The notes: generated by a model not told the origin, from the letters alone. A stretch of DNA of 64,000 bases from Bacteroidia bacterium (GCA_025358025.1 JANYKW010000108.1:1-64000); one strand, 5' to 3'. Positions 9,573 to 18,973 are shown, numbered from the stretch's first letter. Translations and numbers: made by a program.

Positions 9573-10275
9573 AGGAAAATTTATTGGTTTAAATCAGCGT
9601 ATTCCATTTGAAGTTTTGGATTCATCCATTCATTTCTATCTTGAGAACGGAATTGTGGATAAGCTTTTTATTTTGCAGCATATGTTGGAGTTTACGACAG
9701 GCATAAATAGAGCAAATAAGGCTTCAACCTATGTTTCCCAAATACTTAGCAGGCAAGAGAATTTGTTGATCAAACTTAAAAACCAACTAAAAGAAACTCC
9801 ATACAACGAATTAAGAATTGATGATCGAAAAGCATTTTGCTTGTGCTTAATTAGTTTGACTTATCCAATTACTTACAACCTATTGGTAGCATTGGCACAG
9901 GGATTCAAAGTTCAGGATCAGATAAATAAAAAATTCATCAGCGAGAAAGTAATGTCGATCTATGGGAGTAACAGAACTGTTGATGTTGCTATTGATGCTT
10001 TACTCCCCATGATAATTGAACTTAGTACGATCAAAAGAGACAAAGTTAGTCTGTATTCGAAAGCATCCAATTTGGGAATTATTAATAAGTTTATTTCAGA
10101 ATTGGTAATCTTCACAGATATCAAGTTGTCCGGATCAAAATCAATTTTAATTGAAGATCTGAGTTTCAAACCCTGGTATTCCTTCTTTTATATCTCAGCA
10201 TTGGCTCCAGGATCTTTACATCAATTAATTTCCATAAAGGAAAGCGCTATTGGGATGGGTTATATAACTATTTGA
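9562..10275 (+). CDS. Small last gene of the defence operon, possible divergent BrxA
   Basis: This 237-residue, mostly alpha-helical protein overlaps the end of pglZ by 11 bp. I do not recognise it firmly. Its size, its position as the last gene and a central helical block with a KFISEK...IYGSNRTVDVAID region are compatible with a divergent DUF1819/BrxA protein, which closes BREX type 3 operons. A TTG at 9541 would add seven residues; the ATG at 9562 is more likely. The next 66 bp hold no gene and lead straight into phage sequence. Confidence 0.45.
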   Translation: MNSKGKFIGLNQRIPFEVLDSSIHFYLENGIVDKLFILQHMLEFTTGINRANKASTYVSQILSRQENLLIKLKNQLKETPYNELRIDDRKAFCLCLISLTYPITYNLLVALAQGFKVQDQINKKFISEKVMSIYGSNRTVDVAIDALLPMIIELSTIKRDKVSLYSKASNLGIINKFISELVIFTDIKLSGSKSILIEDLSFKPWYSFFYISALAPGSLHQLISIKESAIGMGYITI

Positions 10276-10341
10276 ATTACTCAAATTTCTGTCCTTTCCC
10301 TCCAACCTCCCTCCTCATAACTTCGCCCCAAAACACAAGTT

Positions 10342-10707
10342 ATGGGTACGAGTTACGACCGCAGGATTAACCTCTATATCAACGGGCAGCAGGTTAGCAA
10401 TGATGTAAAAAGCATCCGGGCAGAAATGACCAAGCTGGTCAATGAGCAGGCCCGCATGACCATAGGCAGCAAAGAATATATTGCGCATGCCTCCAAGATC
10501 CGCAATCTTAATGGAATCCTTGCTCAGCACCGATCAGAGATAGCAGCCGTTTCAAAAGGCTGGAGCATGGTAAGTATCGGTGATGCTTTCAATCGCTATC
10601 AGGCACTGGCCATGGGATTCGCCGCAACCTTGACAGCAACAGTCATGGGCTTCAAAGCCCTGGTGAAATCCTTCAACGATTATGAAGAAAGGGTTGACAA
10701 CTTCTAA
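10342..10707 (+). pseudogene. 5' fragment of a phage tail tape-measure gene
   Basis: The 121 residues begin MGTSYDRRINLYINGQQV and continue as a helical, heptad-rich segment with a hydrophobic stretch near residue 95, as in the N-terminus of tape-measure proteins of Bacteroidetes prophages. Full proteins are several times longer. The frame ends abruptly after YEERVDNF, where the sequence changes to the C-terminal part of a symporter on the other strand. It is therefore a broken remnant. It reads in the same direction as the defence operon and starts 66 bp behind it. Confidence 0.65.
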
Positions 10708-12094
10708 AAGCCAGCAATTTCCCTTCCGTAAAATAAAGAGGAGACAAACTCATCCAGATAATAATCAATACTCCTACAATCACCCCTATAAATGCATCAA
10801 TATTACGCGCTCTCTTTGAGAGGTAACCAAGAAGAAATAATCCAAGCATTCCGCCGCTAAAGATGGAGGCGAGCATCCACCACGCATCAAGCACACTTTT
10901 AACACCTACAAGTGATAAGGCAATAACCACACCCAATGAACCAACTATCATTGAAGAACCATAAAGGACCTTCATTGACGATTTTTCATTTGCATGTTTA
11001 TTGAAGTATCTTTTGTAGTAGTCGGATAAGATAATTGTGGAAGTTCCATTTATATTGGCAGAGACGTTGCTCATTCCGGCTGCAAAAATTGAGGCGATTA
11101 ATAGTCCCTTAAGGCCATCGGGAAGTGCAGTCGCAATAAAATATGGAAAGATCTTATCTCCGGCACCAGCAAATTTAAGTTCGGCAGGTAATATGTCGGG
11201 TTGAACCGTGTAATAGGCAAAGAGTGCCGTTTCGATATAGAAGAGAATCATCGACAATGGAATATATAAGAAATAGCCTAAGAATGCTGAAGATTTTGCC
11301 GCTTTTTCAGAACTGGTTGTCATATAGCGCTGTACATTATTCTGATCGATACCGAAATTCTGGAGATTCATAAATAACCCATACATCAGAACTACCCAGA
11401 ATGTTGAATCCTTGAGGCTGGACCCAAAGCTTCCCAGACTGAATTTATGGTTTGCAGCAGCAATCCCGAAAATCTGTGCAGGGCCTTCAGGCATTGAAAA
11501 TGTTAATATTAAAGCGGCAACAACTGCACCAATAATAAGTATAATACCCTGTATCGCATCGGTCCAGATAACAGCCTGGATACCGCCCAGCATCGAATAA
11601 AGGGTTACGGTTATTCCCGTACAAATAATTATTATTTCAATGTTCCAGACAAATAAGGCATTTAAGGGTAGCGCAAGTAATAACAGAATGGCTCCGGTGT
11701 GCATAACTTTTGTTAAAATATAACATATCGATGCGTAAATACTTGCCCAGGTGCCAAAACGGACTTCAAGGTAATGATAGGCCGATATACTACCCAGGCC
11801 CCGATAAAGCGGAACAAAAAAACGGATAGAAAAAATTGCGGCAATTGGAATGGAGAGACTAAATACAAACGCATTCCAGTTCGACATATAAGCTTTGCCC
11901 GGAAGGCCTAAAAAACTTATGCTGCTCAAAAAAGCTGCAAAAAGTGAAAACCCGACTATCCATCCAGGTAATTTACCACCTCCGGAGGTGAACTGTGATG
12001 TTGTCTTGTTTTTACGGAAGAAACTGGCACCAAAAATTACACTACCGAAAGTCAGTACAATAAAGACAACTAGATCCAGAACAGATAGTTTCAT
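10673..12094 (-). CDS. Sodium/solute symporter (SSS family), C-terminally truncated
   Basis: This 473-residue multi-pass membrane protein is of the SSF/SSS family (sodium-coupled uptake of sugars, sialic acid or similar). It has an extracellular N-terminus, a first helix at residues 5-25, the conserved PGKAYMSNWNAF region and about twelve predicted membrane segments. The last residues, roughly AFRSCQPFLHNR, are read from the antisense strand of the tape-measure fragment, so the native end and probably a final helix are missing. The junction lies near 10703-10715. Transport may be lost; the substrate cannot be told. Confidence 0.75.
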   Translation of the reverse strand: MKLSVLDLVVFIVLTFGSVIFGASFFRKNKTTSQFTSGGGKLPGWIVGFSLFAAFLSSISFLGLPGKAYMSNWNAFVFSLSIPIAAIFSIRFFVPLYRGLGSISAYHYLEVRFGTWASIYASICYILTKVMHTGAILLLLALPLNALFVWNIEIIIICTGITVTLYSMLGGIQAVIWTDAIQGIILIIGAVVAALILTFSMPEGPAQIFGIAAANHKFSLGSFGSSLKDSTFWVVLMYGLFMNLQNFGIDQNNVQRYMTTSSEKAAKSSAFLGYFLYIPLSMILFYIETALFAYYTVQPDILPAELKFAGAGDKIFPYFIATALPDGLKGLLIASIFAAGMSNVSANINGTSTIILSDYYKRYFNKHANEKSSMKVLYGSSMIVGSLGVVIALSLVGVKSVLDAWWMLASIFSGGMLGLFLLGYLSKRARNIDAFIGVIVGVLIIIWMSLSPLYFTEGKLLAFRSCQPFLHNR

Positions 12095-12245
12095 TTGAGT
12101 AATTTATTGTGATTTAGATAACCTGAATGATCAATTAATGATTTCTTTTAATTTCTGAAAATAATTTAAATTTATAAAGTAAAATAACCTAATTCAATAA
12201 GCTAGGATATAAAATTTTGATTTGTAATATTTGCCATTTCTAATA

Positions 12246-12281
12246 GAGACTCGAACCCCCAACCTTCTGATCCGTAGTCAG
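12246..12281 (-). other. Partial tRNA-Arg(ACG)-like sequence, possible attachment-site remnant
   Basis: Read on the - strand, the sequence has an anticodon arm CTGA-CTACGGA-TCAG with anticodon ACG, followed by GTTGGGGGTTCGAGTC, which is like the T arm of a tRNA. The 5' half and a paired acceptor stem are absent. A copy running from the anticodon loop to the 3' side is what tRNA-integrating elements duplicate as an att site. I see no integrase gene nearby. The stretch 12095-12504 otherwise holds no gene. Confidence 0.5.
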
Positions 12282-12453
12282 AATGTATTTTCATTGTTTT
12301 CTTACGCGTTGTTTTATGTTGAAAGTAATGGGATGGTTGTAATTGAAATGTGCAAATTACCTCTAACACTTCCTTAAATCTCCATTTTTCGAACCTAAGA
12401 ATATTGCACGGAATTTGTGTTTTTGATTAAAAGTTAGGCAAGATTCGGGCAAG

Positions 12454-12491
12454 AAAAAAGGAGTTAAGAGTATTTTACCCCCTTAACCCCT
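12454..12491 (-). terminator. Terminator behind tRNA-Met
   Basis: On the - strand GGGGTTAAGGGG, a short loop and CTCTTAACTCC form a stem with G-U pairs, followed by a run of six T. It lies about 15 bp past the 3' end of the tRNA. Confidence 0.6.
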
Positions 12492-12504
12492 TGATTTTCA
12501 TTCG

Positions 12505-12578
12505 TAGCGAGGGCGGGGCATGATCCCGCGACCTCATGATTATGAATCATGCGCTCTAACCAACTGAGCTACCTCGCC
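12505..12578 (-). tRNA. tRNA-Met (CAT)
   Basis: The 74-nt - strand sequence folds as a tRNA: acceptor GGCGAGG pairs with CCTCGCT, the D arm is AGCTCAGTTGGTTAGAGC, the anticodon loop is TTCATAA (anticodon CAT) and the T stem is GCGGG/CCCGC. The 3' CCA is not encoded. The T loop, ATCATGC, departs from the usual TTCRANN. The first pair is G-U. The elongator or initiator role is not certain; a G-U first pair argues against an ordinary initiator. Confidence 0.9.
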
Positions 12579-12615
12579 ATTATTTCAATAGACTCTCAAA
12601 AGCCCGTGCGACTTT

Positions 12616-12659
12616 CCTGACGTGAAGTCGGGACGCTCGAATCCCGACTTTACGTCGGG
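12616..12659. repeat. Large imperfect hairpin (REP-like palindrome)
   Basis: An 18-nt left arm (12616-12633) and 18-nt right arm (12642-12659) pair at 16 of 18 positions around an 8-nt loop. The core is AAGTCGGGA / TCCCGACTT. No T run follows, so it is not an ordinary terminator. It resembles dispersed REP-like hairpins of Bacteroidetes genomes; only one copy is seen here. Confidence 0.5.
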
Positions 12660-12847
12660 AAGCTGCTTCGCAAATCCTTAAAAGTTTGAGCCTGCAAATA
12701 TAATACCTTTCTCTTTTCGGACAAGGCCGAAATAAAAAAATAGCAAATAATATTGTGGGATTCCATTTTATTTGATTTAGATGAAAAAAATGGTACTTTG
12801 CAGAAGAATCAAATCCTATCATTCTCATACAAGGTTTTTGTGTCCAA

Positions 12848-13219
12848 ATGAAAAAAATTGAACTTGAGTATCAGATAAGGTCATCGTCCTCCGTATTATT
12901 CAGCCGGCTCAGTACAGCATCGGGTTTGGCTGAATGGTTCGCAGATAATGTACTTGTTGAAGGATCCAAGTATACTTTTATTTGGGGGAAAACAAATCAA
13001 ACGGCCGAATTACTCGCCATTCGACCGCAGGAATCTGTCAGATTCAAATGGCTTGACAGTGATGAACCTTCCGAATTTGAATTCTATATTGTTATGGGTG
13101 AGATTATTGAAGATATCTCCCTGATTGTTGTCGACCATGTTGAAGAAGAAGACGAAGAGGATGTCATCAAACTCTGGAATGCTTCTATCGGTCGACTCAA
13201 AAAAGCCATTGGCTCCTGA
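12848..13219 (+). CDS. START-like (SRPBCC/AHSA1-type) domain protein
   Basis: This 123-residue single-domain protein begins KKIELEYQIRSSSSVLFSRLSTASGLAEWF, the usual opening of the small START-like proteins of Bacteroidetes. The helix-grip fold binds a hydrophobic ligand in other members; the ligand here is unknown. The next gene on the strand is the LptF/LptG-family permease, 58 bp on, an arrangement common in the phylum. Confidence 0.75.
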   Translation: MKKIELEYQIRSSSSVLFSRLSTASGLAEWFADNVLVEGSKYTFIWGKTNQTAELLAIRPQESVRFKWLDSDEPSEFEFYIVMGEIIEDISLIVVDHVEEEDEEDVIKLWNASIGRLKKAIGS

Positions 13220-13277
13220 AATTCCTCTGAAAATCATAAAAAAGCATTAGCTTTGCGGGAGAATCTTCGTTCACTTC

Positions 13278-14744
13278 ATGAAGCGATTACATCTATATAT
13301 CATTAAGCGTTTTATCGGTCCGCTGATCGTCACCCTGCTCATCAGTTTGTTTGTACTTCTGATGCAGTTCTTGTGGGTTTATCTCGACGACCTGGTTGGC
13401 AAAGGACTGGAAATGAATATAATCGCGGAATTCCTGATTTACACCCTGGCGATGCTAATGCCCATGGCACTGCCTCTTTCCATGTTGCTGGCTTCAATCA
13501 TGACCTTTGGCGACATGGGTGAAAACAATGAATTACTGGCGATGAAGGCCGCCGGAATATCTCTTTTCAGGATCATGAAACCGGTCATCGTAGTAAGCCT
13601 TATTCTGAGCATAGGTGCATTCCAGTTTTCCAACCGGGTTATTCCGGTCTCCTACAAGAAATTAATCGCCCTGATGGCAAGCATTCGCCAGATGCGTCCG
13701 GAAATAGTCGTAAAAGAGGGAGTTTTCTCCAACGACATCGATAATTTTTCTATCAAAGTCGGCAGAAAATCCAATGATAATTCCATGTTGTATGATATCA
13801 TGATTTACGATCATCGCAACGACCAGGGAAATGAGACTGTTACAGTAGCAGATTCAGGTACCATGAAAATCACCAGCGACAAACGCTACATGGTCCTTAA
13901 TCTTTATTCGGGTGAGACGCATGCCGACATTCAGACCGACAGCAGGGATAATTCCGGATATCCTACCCGTACAGATAAATTTAAAAGTCAGACAATCTAT
14001 TCCAAGCTCCAGGGAATGGAACTGGAAAGAAAAGACGAAAGTATATTCCGGAATCAGTTCAGGGCACTTAACAACAAACAGCTCCAGTATTTTGTAGATT
14101 CAATCTCGAAGCAGGTAGAAATTTCAAATACAGAACAATCCCTGACCCTGGCATATCCTGCCCCAATCTCGGTTGCAATGAGTGCACTGGCGCACAAAGA
14201 TCTGGTGAAAAATCCGGATATACGCCTGCACTCGTATGTCAACATTGACAGTATATTGCAAAACTCAGTAGCTCCTGTACGCAGACAGCTGCTTGAATCT
14301 GCACTTAACAATGCCAGAAATAACCTGCGTTCAATCAAGCTGGCAGATGAAATGAACGTTGCGAATATCAGAATGTTAAACCGTTTTGATACCGAATGGC
14401 ACAAAAAATATACCTATTCCATTGCCTGCCTGATCTTTTTCTTTATCGGTGCTCCTTTGGGTGCTATCATCCGAAAAGGAGGGCTGGGTATGCCCCTGGT
14501 TGTATCTGTGCTCCTTTTTATCTTTTACTGGATCATTTCAACCACAGGAGAGAAATATGTGCGGGAGGCCGCTTCCGGATTATGGTTCGGTGTTTGGTTC
14601 TCTACAATGATTTTTCTCCCTGCCGGAGTATTTCTTACTTACAAGGCAGTAACTGATTCTACCGTACTGAACGTAGATTCTTACCTTGATTTCTTTAAGA
14701 AATTTCGTTTTTGGGACAAGTCAATATCAGATCAACAGACCTGA
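13278..14744 (+). CDS. LptF/LptG (YjgP/YjgQ) family permease
   Basis: This 488-residue membrane protein has three N-terminal helices, including the [18 protein letters not shown] signature, a large periplasmic beta-rich domain (about 125-370) and three C-terminal helices. It fits the permease of the Lpt transporter, which lifts lipopolysaccharide from the inner membrane, powered by LptB. At 488 residues it is longer than E. coli LptF/G (about 360) because the middle domain is enlarged. A second, shorter member lies at 37031-38122, so the two may be the two halves of the complex. A TAGCTTTG box at 13249-13256 matches the -7 consensus. Confidence 0.85.
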   Translation: MKRLHLYIIKRFIGPLIVTLLISLFVLLMQFLWVYLDDLVGKGLEMNIIAEFLIYTLAMLMPMALPLSMLLASIMTFGDMGENNELLAMKAAGISLFRIMKPVIVVSLILSIGAFQFSNRVIPVSYKKLIALMASIRQMRPEIVVKEGVFSNDIDNFSIKVGRKSNDNSMLYDIMIYDHRNDQGNETVTVADSGTMKITSDKRYMVLNLYSGETHADIQTDSRDNSGYPTRTDKFKSQTIYSKLQGMELERKDESIFRNQFRALNNKQLQYFVDSISKQVEISNTEQSLTLAYPAPISVAMSALAHKDLVKNPDIRLHSYVNIDSILQNSVAPVRRQLLESALNNARNNLRSIKLADEMNVANIRMLNRFDTEWHKKYTYSIACLIFFFIGAPLGAIIRKGGLGMPLVVSVLLFIFYWIISTTGEKYVREAASGLWFGVWFSTMIFLPAGVFLTYKAVTDSTVLNVDSYLDFFKKFRFWDKSISDQQT

Positions 14745-14786
14745 TATTTTCTCCCGTTAAATAAAAAAATTGACGATCTGTTCATT

Positions 14787-16004
14787 ATGAGTGATATAAA
14801 ATTAGATACCATTGACGAGGCGATTGAAGCCATAAAAGAGGGTAAATTTATTATTGTTGTGGATGATGAAGACCGCGAAAACGAAGGAGATTTTATCGCC
14901 GCGGCAGAAAAAATCACTCCCGAAATGGTCAATTTTATGGCTACTGAAGGCCGGGGCCTGATCTGCGTTGCAATTACAGAAGAACGTTGTGAAGAGCTGG
15001 AACTTGAGATGATGGTAGGCAGGAATACTTCCATTCACGATACACCTTTTACCGTATCCGTGGATGCTGTCGGAGAAAATGTGACAACCGGCATCTCCGC
15101 CCATGACAGGGCAGTTACTATTCAGAAGCTCGCTTCGCCGGATACAAAACCCAGTGAACTGGGTCGTCCGGGACATATTTTCCCGTTGCGCGCCAAAAGC
15201 AGAGGGGTTCTCAAACGTGCCGGCCATACCGAAGCAACTGTTGATCTTACCCGATTGGCCGGATTGCAACCGGCAGGTGTACTGGTCGAAATAATGAACC
15301 CTGACGGTTCCATGGCACGATTACCACAGCTTTATGAAATAGCCCGGAAACTGGACTTAAAACTGGTCTCCATCGCAGACCTGATTACCTTCATGCTGAA
15401 TAAGGAATCCCTGATCGAAAGAGGAGAAGAGGTGAAATTACCGACCGAATTCGGTCATTTCAGGCTTATCCCTTTTCTTCAGAAATCAAATGGGATCGAA
15501 CACATATCCCTGATCAAAGGAAGCTGGGAACCCGATGAACCTATCCTGGTAAGGGTACACTCCTCCTGCGCCACAGGTGACATCTTCGGATCATTGCGCT
15601 GCGAATGCGGTGAACAGCTTCATAAAGCCATGGAAATGATCGAGAAGGAGGGGAAAGGCGTTATCGTATACATGCAACAGGAGGGTCGCGGAATAGGGCT
15701 CATGAACAAAATAAAGGCATATAAACTACAAGAACAGGGACTCGATACCGTCGATGCCAATATACACCTTGGATTTGATCCCGATCAGCGGGAATATGGT
15801 GTCGGGGCTCAGATCCTTCACGACCTGGGCATCAGTAAAATGAAACTGATCACCAATAACCCGGTCAAAAGGGTTGGACTCGAATCATTTGGCCTTAAAG
15901 TGGTTGAAACAGTTCCCATTGAAGTAAAATCCAACCCTTTCAATGAATTCTATCTTCAAACCAAAAGGGATCGGATGGGACATTCGCTGGATAGCACCTT
16001 ATGA
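14787..16004 (+). CDS. ribBA: Bifunctional 3,4-dihydroxy-2-butanone-4-phosphate synthase / GTP cyclohydrolase II
   Basis: This 405-residue protein makes both early precursors of riboflavin. The N-terminal RibB domain (about 1-200) has [10 protein letters not shown] near the start. The C-terminal RibA domain (about 205-400) has the zinc site [14 protein letters not shown] and the substrate loop QQEGRGIGL. Both active sites appear intact, so both reactions are expected. It follows the LptF/LptG-family gene by 42 bp. Confidence 0.95.
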   Translation: MSDIKLDTIDEAIEAIKEGKFIIVVDDEDRENEGDFIAAAEKITPEMVNFMATEGRGLICVAITEERCEELELEMMVGRNTSIHDTPFTVSVDAVGENVTTGISAHDRAVTIQKLASPDTKPSELGRPGHIFPLRAKSRGVLKRAGHTEATVDLTRLAGLQPAGVLVEIMNPDGSMARLPQLYEIARKLDLKLVSIADLITFMLNKESLIERGEEVKLPTEFGHFRLIPFLQKSNGIEHISLIKGSWEPDEPILVRVHSSCATGDIFGSLRCECGEQLHKAMEMIEKEGKGVIVYMQQEGRGIGLMNKIKAYKLQEQGLDTVDANIHLGFDPDQREYGVGAQILHDLGISKMKLITNNPVKRVGLESFGLKVVETVPIEVKSNPFNEFYLQTKRDRMGHSLDSTL

Positions 16005-16124
16005 GTTGAGCGTTGAGCGTTTGAGTCAGAGTTAAGCATTTAGAGTTATTAGCGGGTGAAAGTGTCAAAAGATTTGTTCGTGGTGTTAAACATTTCAAAC
16101 ATTTATTTATCATAACAGTTGAGC

Positions 16125-16307
16125 ATGGAAGAGGAGATAAGATACGGTGATGAACTGGTAAAAGGTGTCGACTACTATTTGTCAACTGAAGGATACCGCA
16201 TCATGACTGAAAAATACCTGAAAGAACGGGGTTATTGTTGCGGGAACGGATGCAGACACTGTCCATATTACCCCAATGCAACCAAGGGGAATACTAATTT
16301 AAAGTAA
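16125..16307 (+). CDS. DUF5522 small cysteine-rich protein
   Basis: This 60-residue protein ends in the cluster CCGNGCRHCPY, the signature of DUF5522 proteins, with four cysteines that could bind a metal. The function is unknown. The ATG at 16125 is preferred to an upstream in-frame TTG at 16119. The 120-bp gap before it contains short GTTGAGC-type direct repeats. fmt follows 29 bp downstream. Confidence 0.75.
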   Translation: MEEEIRYGDELVKGVDYYLSTEGYRIMTEKYLKERGYCCGNGCRHCPYYPNATKGNTNLK

Positions 16308-16336
16308 GAATCTGTAAATTTCACACATTTTCTTTC

Positions 16337-17305
16337 ATGCAAGGCAAAGATCTACGCATCGTTTTCATGGGAACACCCGAATTTGCTGTAGCCAGCTTGA
16401 AGGCACTCCTTGAAAATGGTTATCAGGTAGCAGGGGTTGTGACTGCACCCGACAAGCCTGCCGGCCGCGGCCAGAAATTACAGCAAGCTGCAGTAAAGAT
16501 CTTCGCGATGCAGCATCAACTCACTGTTTTACAGCCCGAAAAGCTAAAAGACGAAAAATTTCTTGCTGAACTTAAAGCATTACAAGCCGATCTTCAAGTT
16601 ATTGTAGCATTCCGGATGCTGCCTGAAGTCGTTTGGAAAATGCCATCTCTTGGGACTTTCAACCTCCACGGTTCTCTTTTGCCACGCTACCGCGGAGCTG
16701 CCCCGCTCAACTGGGCGATCATGAATGGAGACAATGAAAGCGGTGTCACCACTTTTCTGCTGCAACAAGAGATTGATACAGGCAACATCCTGTTCCAGGA
16801 GAAGGTCCCTGTCTCTCCGGATCAGACCGTGGGTGATTTGCATGATCAACTCATGGAAATCGGGGCAAAACTGGTATTAAAGACTGTAGATGCACTTGCA
16901 GAAGGCTCAGCCATACCAATTGCCCAGGAGAAAATGGAATTTGAACCGGAAAGATTGCATGCTCCCAAGATCTTCAAAGAAGATTGCAGGATAAACTGGA
17001 ATCTGGATGCCCAGAGTAATCATAATAAAATCAGGGGCTTAAGTCCTTATCCGACAGCCTGGACTGAATTAACAATTCCTTCCGGAAAACCTGTAACGTT
17101 AAAAATTTTCCGAACATCCCTGGAAAAATGCGCCCATACAAATGAACCTGGCACCATCCTGTCAGATCAAAGGAAATGGGCGAAAATTGCTTGTGCCGAC
17201 GGCTATTTAATGGTCACAGACCTCCAGTTGGCTGGCAAAAAGAGGATGGGCATCGAAGCGTTTCTGCGGGGATTCCCAGCCATAACATCCTACAAAGCCC
17301 AATGA
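16337..17305 (+). CDS. fmt: Methionyl-tRNA formyltransferase
   Basis: This 322-residue enzyme formylates initiator Met-tRNA with 10-formyl-THF. It opens with RIVFMGTPEFAVASL and carries the formyltransferase signature HGSLLPRYRGAAPLNWA with the catalytic histidine, followed by a C-terminal tRNA-binding domain. Length is normal for the family. It ends 12 bp from the convergent glucosaminidase gene. Confidence 0.95.
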   Translation: MQGKDLRIVFMGTPEFAVASLKALLENGYQVAGVVTAPDKPAGRGQKLQQAAVKIFAMQHQLTVLQPEKLKDEKFLAELKALQADLQVIVAFRMLPEVVWKMPSLGTFNLHGSLLPRYRGAAPLNWAIMNGDNESGVTTFLLQQEIDTGNILFQEKVPVSPDQTVGDLHDQLMEIGAKLVLKTVDALAEGSAIPIAQEKMEFEPERLHAPKIFKEDCRINWNLDAQSNHNKIRGLSPYPTAWTELTIPSGKPVTLKIFRTSLEKCAHTNEPGTILSDQRKWAKIACADGYLMVTDLQLAGKKRMGIEAFLRGFPAITSYKAQ

Positions 17306-17317
17306 GAATTCGTGGTT

Positions 17318-18298
17318 TTATTGCTTCTTCCTGAGCGACAACACCTCTCCTGCCCTCACTTCTGCTCCCTCATCCAGTCTGTTTATCTTTCTCAAAGAGG
17401 ATAATTTGACCCCATACCACTGAGAAACTGATCGTAAGCTCTCCCCTTTTTGTACAACATGCCAATCGTTGCCCCTTGGCGCCTTCGATCTCTTGGATTT
17501 CAGGAAGACAGGCTCACCTACCATTGGAACATCGCCGGCATAGGCATCATTGTACTTGTATATCTGCCAGTCCTTCTTGCCAAATTCGTCTGCTATCCTG
17601 GAATAATCATCTCCCTCTATCGCGATGATTGCCTTTCGTCCATTCCGCTTTTCAACAGTACGCGCAAGGTAACCGGTAGCAATGCCCAACTCCTGATCAG
17701 GAGTTTTCTTTTTAAGGAAGCCAAAGAGTGAAGAATGGCCACGCTTCGTTGCAGTCGTATTAACATATTTCCAATCCAGCTGGTCCAATTCATACAGACG
17801 GAAATCTTCAATAATTTTAATTAGTTTGCCGGGATATGCCGGATCTGTGGCATAACCTGCCTGCCTCAGCCCGTGTGCCCATTTTTTAAAATCCCGGATA
17901 TCATAAGCAAAAAGAAAGCCGTACCGGGAGCTGGATGTAAGAAATTCAGCGTGATCCCTGAATGACTCTTCCGGAGTCCTGTATTTTCTGAAGCATTCGC
18001 CGGCCTCATCATCATTGTGTCGTACGGTGGGCCCTGTCCAGTTACTTTTGCATTTGATGCCAAAATGGTTGTTGGATTGCCTTGTAAGCTCAGAATTTCC
18101 GTCGGATGATTCGAGACAGGCTTGTGCCATGGTGATACTTGCCGGAATGTGGTAATCTAACATCTCCTGCACGGCAATAGATGCATACTTGTTGATATAC
18201 TCCTGTCTGCTCAGTTTCACTGGCGAAGCCGCGAAGAGGCCAATGGTACAAAAAGACCACAGATAAAGAAATGCAAACAGTCGGAAAACCTTCCCCAT
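17318..18298 (-). CDS. Exported glucosaminidase with LysM domains
   Basis: This 326-residue protein has a signal peptide (about 1-24, ending FAAS), then a glucosaminidase domain of the FlgJ/muramidase type (about 30-165, with ITMAQACLESSDGNSEL containing the catalytic glutamate), and a C-terminal LysM repeat (HVVQKGESLRSVSQWYGVKLSSL) preceded by a weaker LysM-like segment. It should cleave peptidoglycan glycan strands in the periplasm while the LysM parts hold the wall. Confidence 0.85.
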   Translation of the reverse strand: MGKVFRLFAFLYLWSFCTIGLFAASPVKLSRQEYINKYASIAVQEMLDYHIPASITMAQACLESSDGNSELTRQSNNHFGIKCKSNWTGPTVRHNDDEAGECFRKYRTPEESFRDHAEFLTSSSRYGFLFAYDIRDFKKWAHGLRQAGYATDPAYPGKLIKIIEDFRLYELDQLDWKYVNTTATKRGHSSLFGFLKKKTPDQELGIATGYLARTVEKRNGRKAIIAIEGDDYSRIADEFGKKDWQIYKYNDAYAGDVPMVGEPVFLKSKRSKAPRGNDWHVVQKGESLRSVSQWYGVKLSSLRKINRLDEGAEVRAGEVLSLRKKQ

Positions 18299-18393
18299 CA
18301 GCTATATTTTGTGCCAAAGTTAAAAATTTAGGAGAATTGACACAGCAAATTAAATGAATGAATATGTTTACTTTTGATTAGAAAAAAATACAG

Positions 18394-18894
18394 ATGAGGA
18401 TGAAGGAGATAGAGCTAAAATTTAATGTCAGAATATATCCGTCGCTGGAAGAATTACCCGCATACGCACAAAAATTGATACTCCTGGCAAGAGAAGCGGC
18501 TAACAGAGCCTATGCGCCATATTCCGGCTATCATGTTGGAGCATCTGTTTTGCTCGAAAATGGAGAACTTATCACCGGCAATAACCAGGAAAACGCTGCC
18601 TATCCCTCCGGTCTCTGTGCGGAAAGAACTGCCCTTTTCTATGCATCCTCCAAATTTCCCCAAATTGCGGTCCGCACGATGGCCATTTCTGCCTTAAATG
18701 GAAAGATGTTGCCGGGAGAATTTGCCAGGCCTTGTGGCAGTTGCCGTCAGGTGATAGCTGAATATGAAGATCTGTCCGGGACACCCATCGAAATAATCCT
18801 GGATGGCAGTTCTGCCATCACAGTAGTAGATGGGATTGACACCCTGCTGCCATTCCGGTTTAAAAAAGAAGACCTGGGGAAAAGTGATGGATGA
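18394..18894 (+). CDS. cdd: Cytidine deaminase
   Basis: This 166-residue homotetrameric-type enzyme deaminates cytidine and deoxycytidine to the uridine forms. It has the zinc and proton-transfer motif CAERTALF and the second zinc motif PCGSCRQV. The N-terminus AREAANRAYAPYSGYHVGASVL is typical. A second ATG six bases on (18400) is an alternative start. A TACTTTTG -7-like box lies at 18369-18376. Confidence 0.93.
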   Translation: MRMKEIELKFNVRIYPSLEELPAYAQKLILLAREAANRAYAPYSGYHVGASVLLENGELITGNNQENAAYPSGLCAERTALFYASSKFPQIAVRTMAISALNGKMLPGEFARPCGSCRQVIAEYEDLSGTPIEIILDGSSAITVVDGIDTLLPFRFKKEDLGKSDG

Positions 18895-18973
18895 TGATTG
18901 ATGAGTGATGAGTCAGGTTACTGGATGCGGGAAATCGACATTGTGGCGTTCTTTGCTTTAGCCTTTAAAAAAT

